Assembly (NCBI RefSeq): GCF_030814835.1
Contig: NZ_JAUSVS010000001.1
Location: forward strand, 811,001 to 875,000
Source of the DNA: Caulobacter ginsengisoli
GTDB lineage: Bacteria; Pseudomonadota; Alphaproteobacteria; Caulobacterales; Caulobacteraceae
DNA length: 64,000 bases
Direction of reading: 5' to 3'
The number at the start of each line of letters is the position of its first letter. The stretch's first letter is position 1. The notes beneath the pieces were generated by a model that saw only the letters and a list, made by a program, of their open reading frames with translations, was not told where the DNA came from and searched no databases. A program made the translations under genes and the position numbers. This document shows, piece by piece, positions 46,969 to 55,714 of the stretch.

Positions 46969-48315
46969 ATGCGACTCCTCCCCGCCCTGCTCATGCTGGC
47001 CCTGCTGGCCATCACCCCGCTGGCCGCCCAGGCCGATGGCGAGCCCGCGACCCTGTTCGCCAACCTCACCCTGGTAAACGGCGACGCCAGCCCGCCCCAG
47101 CCCGGCATGGCCATCCTGGTGCGCGGCGAGCGGATCGAGGCGGTCGGCCCTGTCGGCCAGGTTCAGGCCGCCGGCGCCAAGGTCGTCGACATGAAGGGCG
47201 CCTTCGTCACGCCCGGCCTGATCAACACCCATGTGCACCTGGCTACGCCCCCGATGCGCCGCTACGCCGAGGCCATGCTGCGGCGCGATCTCTATGGCGG
47301 GATCACCGCCGAGCGCGACATGGCCGACGACCTGCGCCAGGTCGCCGATCTCGCCCGCGCCGCCCGGGTCGGCGAGATTCCCGGGCCCGACATCTACTAC
47401 GCCGCCCTGTTTGCCGGGCCGGAGTTCTTCGAGGACCCGCGCACCCAGGCCGTCACTGCCGGCGAGACACCGGGCAAGACCCCGTGGATGCGGGCGGTGG
47501 ACGCCGACACCGACCTGCGCCAGGCCGTGGCCGAGGCCAAGGGGACCGGCGCCACGGCGATCAAGATCTACGCCGACCTGTCGGCCGAGCGGGTGGCGGC
47601 GATCACCGCCGAGGCCCACCGCCAGGGCCTGAAGGTCTGGGCCCATGCCGCCGTCTTCCCCGCCTCGCCCGCCGAGGTGTTGGCGGCCGGCGTCGATGGC
47701 GTCTCGCATGTCTGCATGCTGGCCTATCAGGTCTCGGACAAGATGCCGCTCGCCTATCATCGCCGGCCCAATGTCCAGGAGGAGCGGCTGGCGGCAGGCG
47801 ACGATCCGACGATGGCCGGGCTCTTCGAGACCATGAAGGCCAAGGACCAGGTCCTGGACGCCACCCTCTGGGTCTATGAGGAACTGGCGCGGATGAGCGC
47901 CGCCGATCCGTCGCGTCCCAAGCCCTATTGCAGCGCGCCCCTGGCCGCGCGGCTGACCAACCAGGCTTACCGGGCCGACGTCATCATCACCGTCGGCACC
48001 GACGGTTTCTCGCCCGGGACCAGCCCCTGGCCGGCCCTGCAGGATGAGATGCAGTACTTGCAGGACACCGCCGGCCTCAAGCCGCTGGACGTCCTCAAGG
48101 CCGCCACCCTGAACGGCGCCAAGGCCGTGGGCCGCGAGGCCGAGATGGGAACCATCACGCCGGGCAAGCTGGCCAACCTGGTCTTCCTGACCGCCGATCC
48201 CAGCCAGGACGTGCGGGCCTTCCGCACCGTGCGCCTGACCGTCAAGCGCGGCGTCCTCTTCTGGCGCAAGGACTACCGGCCGGTGAGCAAGGCCGAGACC
48301 AAGGACGCGGAATGA
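46969..48315 (+). CDS. Exported metal-dependent amidohydrolase
   Basis: From ATG 46969 the 448-residue protein has a signal peptide (MRLLPALLMLALLAITPLAA). The amidohydrolase-superfamily set is complete: NTHVHLATPP (HxH), Lys in ATAIKIYADL, VWAHAAVF, GVSHVC and TDGFSPG (Asp). Related Caulobacter enzymes are Xaa-Pro or Xaa-Arg dipeptidases (family knowledge), so peptide or N-acyl amino acid hydrolysis is a fair guess. A longer frame from 46894 is possible but masks the signal peptide. It is coupled to the M19 gene by ATGA. Confidence 0.87.
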   Translation: MRLLPALLMLALLAITPLAAQADGEPATLFANLTLVNGDASPPQPGMAILVRGERIEAVGPVGQVQAAGAKVVDMKGAFVTPGLINTHVHLATPPMRRYAEAMLRRDLYGGITAERDMADDLRQVADLARAARVGEIPGPDIYYAALFAGPEFFEDPRTQAVTAGETPGKTPWMRAVDADTDLRQAVAEAKGTGATAIKIYADLSAERVAAITAEAHRQGLKVWAHAAVFPASPAEVLAAGVDGVSHVCMLAYQVSDKMPLAYHRRPNVQEERLAAGDDPTMAGLFETMKAKDQVLDATLWVYEELARMSAADPSRPKPYCSAPLAARLTNQAYRADVIITVGTDGFSPGTSPWPALQDEMQYLQDTAGLKPLDVLKAATLNGAKAVGREAEMGTITPGKLANLVFLTADPSQDVRAFRTVRLTVKRGVLFWRKDYRPVSKAETKDAE

Positions 48316-49433
48316 ACCGGCGGGGGCTGCTGGCGACGGGGCTGGCCCTGGCGACGCCGGGCCTGGGGTGGGCGAAGGAGCGCGGGATGATCATCAACGC
48401 CCTGGGCGGCATCGAGAACCCCAACCTCGCCCTGGCCCGGCCGCCCGGCGACAAGACCGTGCCGCGCGACATGGACATCGACGCCAGGGCCCTGAGCGAC
48501 CTCAGGACGGCGGGGATCGCCGCGGTCAACGTCACCCTCGACTATGTCGCCGGCCCCGAGGATCCCTACGAGACCAGCCTGAAATCCATCGCCGCCTGGG
48601 ACGCGGTGCTGGCCGCCCACCCGCGGGCCCTGGTCCCGGTGCGCAGCGCGGCCGACATCCAGGCGGCTCATGACCAGGGCCGGACCGGCGTCATCTACGG
48701 CTTCCAGAACGCGGTGCAGATCGGCGAGCATCTGGAGCGGATCGCCGAGTTCGCCGACAAGGGCCTGCGGGTCATCCAGCTGACCTACAACCCGGCCAAC
48801 CTGCTGGGCGATGGCGCCATGGCGCCGGAAAACCGTGGCCTCACCCCGCTTGGCCACCAAGTCGTCGAGGGGCTGAACGCCGCCAGGGTCATGGTCGACC
48901 TCTCCCACAGCGGCGAGCGGACCTGCCTGGACGCCATCGCCGCCTCGCGCGCGCCGATCTCGATCAACCACACCGGTTGCCGCGCCCTCTGCGACCTGCC
49001 CCGCAACAAGACCGACGCGGAACTGCGCGGGGTGGCGCAGGGCGGCGGCTTTGTCGGACTCTATTTCATGCCGTTCCTCGCCCGGGACGGTCATCCGACC
49101 GCGGGCGACGTCGTGGCCCATATCGAGCACGCCCTGAACGTCTGCGGCGAGGATCATGTCGGGCTGGGCACCGACGGTGACATCACCGGCATCGACGACC
49201 TGAAGGCCTACCAGGCGCATCTCGAACGCGAGGTTGCCGACCGGGCGGCGGCGGGGATCGGGGCGACCGGCGAGCGGGCCGACACCTATCCCTTCGTGGC
49301 CGATCTGCGCGGGGTGGGGCAGTTCGAGAAACTGGCGGGCCTGCTTTCGGCGCGTGGCCACTCGCAGGCGCGGATCGACAAGATATTGGGCGGTAACTTC
49401 CTGCGTTTCGCCCGTGACGTCTGGGGCGGCTGA
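48312..49433 (+). CDS. Exported membrane-dipeptidase family M19 protein with altered metal ligands
   Basis: The 373-residue protein has a Tat-like signal (MNRRGLLATGLALATP). M19 landmarks are VMVDLSHSG, INHTGC and GLGTDGDITG. The usual N-terminal DGHNDL is replaced by INALGGIENPN, and the bridging Glu (in EGG) is Gln132 in YGFQNA, so the canonical two-zinc site is incomplete. A distinct M19 subfamily with this pattern exists in related genomes as far as I recall. The activity could be altered or lost. Overlaps on both sides (ATGA, TGATG). Confidence 0.85.
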   Translation: MNRRGLLATGLALATPGLGWAKERGMIINALGGIENPNLALARPPGDKTVPRDMDIDARALSDLRTAGIAAVNVTLDYVAGPEDPYETSLKSIAAWDAVLAAHPRALVPVRSAADIQAAHDQGRTGVIYGFQNAVQIGEHLERIAEFADKGLRVIQLTYNPANLLGDGAMAPENRGLTPLGHQVVEGLNAARVMVDLSHSGERTCLDAIAASRAPISINHTGCRALCDLPRNKTDAELRGVAQGGGFVGLYFMPFLARDGHPTAGDVVAHIEHALNVCGEDHVGLGTDGDITGIDDLKAYQAHLEREVADRAAAGIGATGERADTYPFVADLRGVGQFEKLAGLLSARGHSQARIDKILGGNFLRFARDVWGG

Positions 49434-50407
49434 TGAGCCTGCTGGTCATCGACGGCGCGACGGTCCGCCAGATCCTGACCTACGAGGCCTGCATTCCGCT
49501 GATGCGCGAGGCGATGATCGCCCTTTCGGCCGGCCGCACCCGGCAGACCCTGCGCCAGATCATCGACATGGGCGACGGCGACCAGTTCGGGGTCATGCCC
49601 GGCGCCGCCGAGGACACCTTCGGCGCCAAGCTGATCAGCGTCTTCCCGCGCAATTTCGACCGCGCCATGCCCTCGCACCAGGGCGTCATCGCCCTGTTCG
49701 ACCGTGAGAGCGGCGCCCCGGTCGCGGTGATCCAGGCCGGCGAGGTCACCGCCATCCGCACCGCCGCCGCCAGCGCCGCGGCGACCGACGTCCTGGCCCG
49801 CCCCGACGCCCATGTCCTGGCCCTGCTGGGCTATGGCGAACAGGCCGAGCGCCATGCCGAGGCGCTGGCCAGGGTGCGCCCGTTGAGCGAGGTGCGGGTC
49901 TGGGGCCGGTCGGCCGAGCGCGCCGCCGCCTTCGCCGGGCGGATGGGCGCCCGCCTGCCCCTCCCCTTCCGGGTCTGCGCCACGGCGCGGGAGGCGGTGG
50001 AGGGCGCCGACCTGATCTGCGCGGTCAGCGGGGCGAGCGAACCGATCCTCGAAGGCGCCTGGGTTGACGAGGGCGCGCATGTGAACCTTGTCGGCTCAGC
50101 CCGGGCCGGTCCGCGCGAAGCCGACGACGATCTGGTGGCCCGGGCCCGCCTGTTCGCCGATCACGCCGAATCGGTGCGCCGGCAGGGCGGCGAGTGGCTC
50201 CACGCCCTGGCCTCGGGACGAGTGGGCGAGACTCATCTGCTGGGTGAGATCGGCCAGGTCATGGCCGGCGACCTGCCCGGCCGGCTGAGCGAGGCCGATG
50301 TCACCGTCTACAAGTCGCTGGGCATCGTCGTGCAGGACCTGGCCAGCGGCTGGTTCCTCTATCGCCAGGCCCAGGCGCGTGGGCTGGGAGCGTCCGTCGC
50401 CTTCTAG
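49433..50407 (+). CDS. Ornithine cyclodeaminase/mu-crystallin family protein
   Basis: The 324-residue Rossmann protein has the family N-terminus (VRQILTYEACIPLMREAM), an NAD(P)-binding LALLGYGEQAERHAEALARV, a GAKLISVFPRN segment and GHVNLVG-like AHVNLVGSARA. The family includes ornithine cyclodeaminase, alanine dehydrogenase and ketimine reductase. With the upstream amidohydrolase and M19 protein it may process amino acids or imino acids from peptides. TGATG overlap to M19; stop shares CTAG (50404-50407) with the O-antigen-ligase gene. Confidence 0.9.
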   Translation: MSLLVIDGATVRQILTYEACIPLMREAMIALSAGRTRQTLRQIIDMGDGDQFGVMPGAAEDTFGAKLISVFPRNFDRAMPSHQGVIALFDRESGAPVAVIQAGEVTAIRTAAASAAATDVLARPDAHVLALLGYGEQAERHAEALARVRPLSEVRVWGRSAERAAAFAGRMGARLPLPFRVCATAREAVEGADLICAVSGASEPILEGAWVDEGAHVNLVGSARAGPREADDDLVARARLFADHAESVRRQGGEWLHALASGRVGETHLLGEIGQVMAGDLPGRLSEADVTVYKSLGIVVQDLASGWFLYRQAQARGLGASVAF

Positions 50408-51792
50408 CCCCCGGCGCCGATGGCCCGACGGGATGGCCCCGAACCGATGGCCGCCGCGCCGCGCGCTTCCGCCGGGCTGGACCGGCGGACCATGACCCCG
50501 CAGGCGAAGGCGAAGACGCAGGCCATGGCCAGGGTGCGCAGCGGATAGTCGACCGCCGAATGGATCAGCAAAAGGCCGCTGGCGACGCTGGCCGCCCGGG
50601 CCAGGCTGCCCGGCAGGTCGGGCGGCCCCCGCCAGGCCGATACGGCGGCCCGGCTCCACCAGACCAGGAACCCCAGAAGCGTGGCCAGGGCCAGCCAGCC
50701 GGCCTCGAGCCAGAGCTCGAGATAGTCGTCATGCACGTGCAGCCAGTAGCTCTCGAACATGGTCTCGTTGGTCTCGGCCCCCGCATAGATGTTGCGGAAC
50801 GAGCCCAGCCCGCCGCCCAGCGGCTGCAGCGCCCAGGCGGCGCCGGCGGCGATGGGGGCCGAGACCGCCCGCCCCTCGCCTTTGGTCTCGAAACGCTGCT
50901 TGAGCGGGCCGAACCCGACCAGCAGGCCGAGGACAATGGCGCCCACGACGATGGCGCCCAGGCCCGCGGCCATCCAGCGGTTGAAGGCCAGGCCGCCGCG
51001 CCAGGTCAGGGCCAGGCTGGCCAGCAGGCTGGGAACCAGCAGCAGCACCCCGGCCCGCGATCTCAGCACGATCAGGCCAATGATGACGATGCCGAACAGG
51101 GCCATGACCAGCAGCGGCCCGATCGGCGGGCGGCCCCGGCTCTGCTCGGAGGGTCGCAGCCAGAGGGCGGCGAACGGCAGGCAGGCGACCAGCAGGGCGG
51201 CCTGGTGGTTGCGGTTGGCGAACAGGCCGACGGCGGAGTCGCGGTTGGTGTTGGCGTAGAAATACAGCGGACCCTCGGGGTCGCCGAGCAGCTGGGCGAC
51301 GCCCACGCCCAGGCTGATGGCGGCGGCCAGCGGGATCAGCAGGCTGAGCCAGAGCCGCTGGCGGCTGTGCATCTGGCCGGCCCCCAGGAAGACGGCGATG
51401 GGCGGCAGCAGGGCCAGGCCATAGCGGGCGGTGACCTCGGGCGTCAGGCTGTAGGGCCGCCAGGCCCTGTCCAGTCCCGCCAGGCGCAGGGCCTCGGCGG
51501 CGGGGGCGTGGCCGGGCAGATGGTTCCAGATCGCCGGCGGCAGCGGAACCAGCTGCAACAGCACGATGCCGACGATCGCCAGCACGATCAGCCCCGGCCC
51601 GCGAATCTCGCCCCAGCTGCCCAGGGCGGCATGGCGCCAGAGCGCGCAGAACAGCAGCGGCAGGCTGAGCAGTTCCAGCCCGATGACCTGGAAGGCGTTC
51701 TGGCGGCTGGCCCCGCCGAACACCAGGCAGCCCGCCAGCACGACGCCGGTCAGGATCGAGATCAGCAGGCTGGACGGCGGACTAGCCCGCAT
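50404..51792 (-). CDS. O-antigen ligase/polymerase family membrane protein
   Basis: The 462-residue protein has about twelve hydrophobic segments and the Wzy_C/O-antigen-ligase-like pattern, with a large periplasmic loop (about 315-365, GAAWALQPLGGGLGSFRNIY... HVHDDYLELWLEAGW) typical of this family. It could polymerise or ligate surface polysaccharide repeats. It overlaps the preceding gene's end (51782-51792). Caulobacter HfsC/HfsI are functional relatives in broad class. Confidence 0.85.
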   Translation of the reverse strand: MRASPPSSLLISILTGVVLAGCLVFGGASRQNAFQVIGLELLSLPLLFCALWRHAALGSWGEIRGPGLIVLAIVGIVLLQLVPLPPAIWNHLPGHAPAAEALRLAGLDRAWRPYSLTPEVTARYGLALLPPIAVFLGAGQMHSRQRLWLSLLIPLAAAISLGVGVAQLLGDPEGPLYFYANTNRDSAVGLFANRNHQAALLVACLPFAALWLRPSEQSRGRPPIGPLLVMALFGIVIIGLIVLRSRAGVLLLVPSLLASLALTWRGGLAFNRWMAAGLGAIVVGAIVLGLLVGFGPLKQRFETKGEGRAVSAPIAAGAAWALQPLGGGLGSFRNIYAGAETNETMFESYWLHVHDDYLELWLEAGWLALATLLGFLVWWSRAAVSAWRGPPDLPGSLARAASVASGLLLIHSAVDYPLRTLAMACVFAFACGVMVRRSSPAEARGAAAIGSGPSRRAIGAGG

Positions 51793-52987
51793 GAGCGTTC
51801 ACCACGGCGATGTCGTCGAACCAGGCCTCGATGGGGACGTCCAGCCGGGCGGGCAGGCCCTGCAGGACCAGCGACTGGCCCGGGCATCCGGCGGCCGGGA
51901 CCGTGAAGCTGGCCGAGAAGCTGCGCCACTGGTCGCCGCTGTCGCCGATCGGAACCTGGGTCACCACCGGCGCCGGCCCCTGGCAGACGATGCGCCACTC
52001 GGTGCGCCCGCCGGCGCGGGTGCGGAAGCGGCCGGTCAGGCGGTAGTCGCCGGGCGGCAGGACCAGGAGCTGGCGGACCAGCCATTGGTCCCGGCCCCCA
52101 TCATAGGTGACATGCAGGGCCGAACCCTTGCCGGCTCCCAGCTTGGCGATGGCGCCGCCGCCGCCCTGTTCGGAATCGAAGTTCCAGCCGAAGGGCGGGG
52201 TCGAGGTCCAGCCGTCGAAGCCGCCGTCCTGCAGATTGCCCTGCCGGGCCAGTTCCTCGGGGGTCATCAGCAGGGTCCAGGACAGATAGGCCTGTTCGTA
52301 GCGGCCGCCGGCGACCAGCCGCCGCAGCAGTTGCGACTGCTCCCCGCGGGTCGGCGGATGATCGCTGGACTTGAGGGCGGCGAGAATCGGGAAGGCGGCG
52401 GACGGATCGGGCGCCTCGTCGGTCAGCAGCTCGAAGAAGGCGACCCGCCAGCTGGGTCCCCTGGCCAGCCGCGCCAGCAGCGGCTTGAGCGCCGCCGGGT
52501 CGCCCAGATAGGGGAAGATGGTCCGCACCAGCGGCTTGCGGGCGCTGGTCTGCCGCCGCAGCAGCGCGTCGAGATGGGTGAAGGCCTCCGGATACCGCCG
52601 CGTCTCCAGGGCCTGGACATAGGCCCAGCGGTCGGCGTCGTCGTCGCGGTGGCTGAGCTGAGTCGCCACCCGCATCAGGGCGTCGCCGTCGTTGCGCCGG
52701 CCCTGCCGGAAGCGGACCTGAGCCAGCAGGCTGGCGCCGCGGGATTCCACCGGGGCCTTGTTCAGCGCCGCCTTGGCCAGGCCCTCGACCTCCGCAAGCC
52801 GGACATCGGCGGCGCGCAGCCGCTCGGCCCCCAGCCGGGCCAGATCGCGGGCCTGGCTGTCGCCTCCGTCCGCCTGTCGGCTGAGCAGGGCGGCCGGAAT
52901 CTGGCTCAGGATGGCGGCGGCCAGGACCAGGGCGCCGACGGCCAGGCCGGCAAGCAGCCAGAGAGACTTCGACCCGCGCTGGCTCAA
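51782..52987 (-). CDS. Membrane-anchored protein of polysaccharide locus, unknown
   Basis: The 401-residue protein has one N-terminal membrane helix (WLLAGLAVGALVLAAAIL) and a long periplasmic part. Residues about 40-220 look TPR-like and helical (ADVRLAEVEGLAKAALNK, GASLLAQVRFRQGRRNDGD); residues about 240-395 look like a beta-sandwich, ending with a carbohydrate-binding-module-like pattern (GNLQDGGFDGW ... QWRSFSASFTVPA ... AWFDDIAV). The gene lies between the Wzc-like kinase and the polymerase and overlaps the latter by 11 bp, suggesting it assists polymerisation or export. No named family is assigned. Confidence 0.75.
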   Translation of the reverse strand: MSQRGSKSLWLLAGLAVGALVLAAAILSQIPAALLSRQADGGDSQARDLARLGAERLRAADVRLAEVEGLAKAALNKAPVESRGASLLAQVRFRQGRRNDGDALMRVATQLSHRDDDADRWAYVQALETRRYPEAFTHLDALLRRQTSARKPLVRTIFPYLGDPAALKPLLARLARGPSWRVAFFELLTDEAPDPSAAFPILAALKSSDHPPTRGEQSQLLRRLVAGGRYEQAYLSWTLLMTPEELARQGNLQDGGFDGWTSTPPFGWNFDSEQGGGGAIAKLGAGKGSALHVTYDGGRDQWLVRQLLVLPPGDYRLTGRFRTRAGGRTEWRIVCQGPAPVVTQVPIGDSGDQWRSFSASFTVPAAGCPGQSLVLQGLPARLDVPIEAWFDDIAVVNAHAG

Positions 52988-52999
52988 GACCCGCCGACC

Positions 53000-55348
53000 C
53001 TAGCGGCCGGCGGACTTGGAGCGCTTGCCGTCCTCGATGGCCGGCTTGGTCCCGTAGGAGTAGTCGTAGTTGTAGCTGTAGCCATATCCGTAGCCATAGC
53101 CGTAGCCGCTGACCCGCAGATCGAACTTGGTGAGCAGCACGCCCAGGATGCGGGCGTTGCCCATCTTCAGGCGGCGGATGGCGGCCTTGACCACCTTGCG
53201 GCCGGTGCGGCCGGATTCGACCACCAGCACCACGCCGCCGACCCGCGAGGCCAGCAGCGGCGCATCGGCCAGGCCCATGATCGGCGGGGCGTCGAAGACC
53301 ACGATATCGAACACCGAGCCGGCGTCCTTGAGCAGTTCGAGCAGCCGCGCGCCGGCGAGCAGTTGGGCCGGGTTGGGCGGCAGCGGGCCGGAGGGCATCA
53401 GGTAGAGGTTGGGCTGGGTCGACTCCTTGACGAAGTGCTCCAGGCCCGCATTGCTGCTCAGATAATTGGAGAGGCCCGCGCTGTTTTCCACGCCCATCAC
53501 CCGGTGGAGCGAGGGATTGCGCAGGTCGGAGTCGATCAGCAGCACCCGGGTGCCCAGCCGCGCCAGGTTGCGGGCGATGGCGGTGGCGCTGGTGGTCTTG
53601 CCTTCCGACGGCCGCGCGCTGAGCACGGCCAGACTTCGGGGGATGCCCTGTTCGGTGGAGAACTGCAGCGCCGTCTGCACCGAGTAGTAGGCCTCGGCGA
53701 AGGGTGATCTGAGGTCGGCGATGGCCTCGGCCGGCGTCGTCCCCTTCTCCAGCTTGGGAATGGAGCCCAGTAGCGGCAGGCCCAGCTTGCGCTCGACGTC
53801 CTGAACCGAGCGGATCGACTCGTCCATCATCTCGATCAGGAAGGCCAGGCCGATGCCCAGGATCAGGCCCAGCAGGGCCGAGGTCACCAGGTTCTTGCGC
53901 AGCGACGGCTTGGTGGCGAAGCGCGGCGGCTTGGCGTGGTCGATGATCGAGACGTTGTTGTTGGCCAGGCCCCCGGCGACACCGATCTCCTTGTAGCGTT
54001 GCAGCAGGCCGTCATAGAGGGTGCGGTTGGTGTCCACCTCGCGCTGGTAGATGTCGTACTGGATGCTGCGGTCGCGCAGGTCCAGGACCGAGCCCTTCAT
54101 CTGATTGACCTGGGCCTCCAGCGACCGCTCCTGGCGCAGGGCGACGTCGTACTGGGCCTTGAGCGCCTGTTCGCTGGAACTGCGCGAATTGGCGTTGATG
54201 CCGTCGATCTGGGCCTGGATGCCGTCGATGCGGTTCTTCAGCTGGATCATGTCGGGGAAGTCCGGCTTGAACCGCGAAAGCTTGTCCTGGTACTCGGCCT
54301 GCAGGTTGGCCTTGGTCAGGGTCAGCTGCTGGATGTTGAGGTTCTGCTGCGGATCCAGCGTGCCGGCCCCGCCGGTCGCCTGGGACTGGCGCCAGCGCTG
54401 TTCGGCCATGATGCGTTCGGCCCGCGCGGTCGACAGGGCCGAGTTGAGGGCGACCAGGCTGGTGGCGGTCAGGGATTCGCTGCCGCTGGTGCCGGAAGGC
54501 GAACCGCCCGAGGAACTGCTGCCGGACGCGGCCCCGCCCGTGCCGCCGCCGGCGGGCACGTTGATGATCTGCTGCTGGCGGGCATAGCCGACCAGGTCGC
54601 GTTCGCTCTGCTCAAGCCGGGCCTTGGTTTCCGCCAGCCGCTCCTCGAGGAATTTGCGGGCATAGGCCGAGGCGTCGAACCGGCGATCCAGGTTCGAGGC
54701 GATGAAGTTGTCGGCGAAGGCGTTGGCGATGCGGGCCGAGAACTGCCGGTCGGGGCTGTCGAAGGTGATCCGCACCAGCCGCGAGCGCTGCACCGGCGCG
54801 ACGTTGAGATTGCCCAGCAGATAGGTGATCAGCGCCTCGCGCTTCTGGGTGAAGGTCAGCGTGCCGCCGCCCTTTTGCGAGCTGTCGAGGCCCAGCAGAT
54901 GCAGCGTGGCCGGTTCGTTGACCAGGCCCAGCTTGTCGACGACCCGGGAGGCCAGCGACTCGCTCTTGATCAGGCCGTACTGGGTCTGGAAGAACTCGTC
55001 ATAGGACCCCTGGTCCGCCGGCTCGAGGTTCTGGACGTCGACGACCTGGGCGGCTTCCTTGTCGATCTGGACCGTGACTCCGGCCTCATAAACCCGCTGG
55101 GTCATCAGGGTGACCGCGATGCCGATGCCGATGGCGACGGCGACGGCCGCCAGGATCACCATCCAGTGCTTCTGGATGATGTGCAGGTACTGCATGAACT
55201 CAAGACCTTCGTCCTGAGTCTCATCCCCCGGCCCGCCCATGAGCAGGCCCTGCAGCCTGGGATCGGGCAGATTCTGATTGCGCAGAATGACGATGGGCGA
55301 CGACCGGTCGAACGACCCACCTTCGATATTCTGCTCACCACTCGGCAT
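53000..55348 (-). CDS. Wzc/ExoP-type polysaccharide chain-length regulator and tyrosine autokinase
   Basis: The 782-residue protein has a Wzz domain flanked by two membrane helices (about 55-85 and 480-505), a long periplasmic coiled coil (residues about 220-470), and a C-terminal BY-kinase: Walker A SARPSEGKTTSA, Walker A' LLIDSDLRNPS, Walker B VVFDAPPIMGLADA. The tail is Tyr-rich (GYGYGYGYSYNYDYSYG), the autophosphorylation cluster. It controls chain length and export of the polysaccharide. Holdfast HfsA/HfsB split these functions; here they are fused. It starts the minus-strand EPS arm. Confidence 0.92.
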   Translation of the reverse strand: MPSGEQNIEGGSFDRSSPIVILRNQNLPDPRLQGLLMGGPGDETQDEGLEFMQYLHIIQKHWMVILAAVAVAIGIGIAVTLMTQRVYEAGVTVQIDKEAAQVVDVQNLEPADQGSYDEFFQTQYGLIKSESLASRVVDKLGLVNEPATLHLLGLDSSQKGGGTLTFTQKREALITYLLGNLNVAPVQRSRLVRITFDSPDRQFSARIANAFADNFIASNLDRRFDASAYARKFLEERLAETKARLEQSERDLVGYARQQQIINVPAGGGTGGAASGSSSSGGSPSGTSGSESLTATSLVALNSALSTARAERIMAEQRWRQSQATGGAGTLDPQQNLNIQQLTLTKANLQAEYQDKLSRFKPDFPDMIQLKNRIDGIQAQIDGINANSRSSSEQALKAQYDVALRQERSLEAQVNQMKGSVLDLRDRSIQYDIYQREVDTNRTLYDGLLQRYKEIGVAGGLANNNVSIIDHAKPPRFATKPSLRKNLVTSALLGLILGIGLAFLIEMMDESIRSVQDVERKLGLPLLGSIPKLEKGTTPAEAIADLRSPFAEAYYSVQTALQFSTEQGIPRSLAVLSARPSEGKTTSATAIARNLARLGTRVLLIDSDLRNPSLHRVMGVENSAGLSNYLSSNAGLEHFVKESTQPNLYLMPSGPLPPNPAQLLAGARLLELLKDAGSVFDIVVFDAPPIMGLADAPLLASRVGGVVLVVESGRTGRKVVKAAIRRLKMGNARILGVLLTKFDLRVSGYGYGYGYGYSYNYDYSYGTKPAIEDGKRSKSAGR
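53054..53107. repeat. Hexanucleotide-type repeat coding for Tyr-rich tail of Wzc
   Basis: On the plus strand, GTAGNN units recur every six bases from about 53054 to 53107; read on the minus strand they encode alternating Gly/Ser/Asn/Asp-Tyr. Roughly eight tyrosines are produced. Copy-number change by slippage would add or remove phosphotyrosine sites without a frameshift. Confidence 0.7.
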
Positions 55349-55383
55349 CGTCCACTCCGCCTTTCAGGCCAAACTCAAGTCCG

Positions 55384-55415
55384 TGGACCCCAACTCGTAA
55401 CACCCCCGGGGTCCA
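55384..55415. promoter_or_regulatory. Inverted repeat upstream of wzc-like gene
   Basis: TGGACCCC (55384-55391) and GGGGTCCA (55408-55415) are perfect 8-bp arms with a 16-bp spacer, 36 bp upstream of the minus-strand start at 55348. It could be an operator or leader hairpin of the wzc operon. Confidence 0.45.
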
Positions 55416-55472
55416 TGGGGCAGCGCGCGTCGTTCGGACACGCGTCATGCAACGCCTGATCGCGGCGGGCAA

Positions 55473-55493
55473 CCGCGAACACGTAGTTCGCGG
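55473..55493. promoter_or_regulatory. Perfect palindrome, probable operator in polysaccharide control region
   Basis: CCGCGAAC (55473-55480), ACGTA, GTTCGCGG (55486-55493): 8-bp arms with a 5-bp spacer, the best dyad in the window. It lies 125 bp upstream of the wzc start and 222 bp before the AKR start, next to GACATATAAC. A dimeric regulator may bind and coordinate both arms. The regulator gene is not evident in the window. Confidence 0.55.
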
Positions 55494-55714
55494 ACATATA
55501 ACACGGCCCCATCGCCCCGCGCCAATCCGCCGCAGCATTGTGAACAACAACAGGCGCCGAAATCCGTCGCCAGAATCCGTCGGGCGAGCGCGCTTTTCGT
55601 GAGCCCCGATTTTGGCCGGTATGTTCTGGACGCCGTTGGGGACGGGCGCCATCCTGGCGGCTGGCCGCGTTCGGGATCGCTGAACTTCGTGCAACCATCC
55701 CTGCGAGACCCCCG

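Larger units (their letters stand above)
55349..55714. promoter_or_regulatory. 366-bp divergent control region of polysaccharide locus
   Basis: No credible gene lies here: reverse-strand frames that cross it show no family features and no SD. It sits between the Wzc-like gene (minus) and the aldo/keto reductase (plus). It contains the inverted repeat at 55384-55415 and the palindrome at 55473-55493, and AT-rich patches such as GACATATAACAC (55493-55504) and TTGTGAACAACAA (55539-55551) that could be promoter elements. Both arms are likely transcribed from here. Confidence 0.6.
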
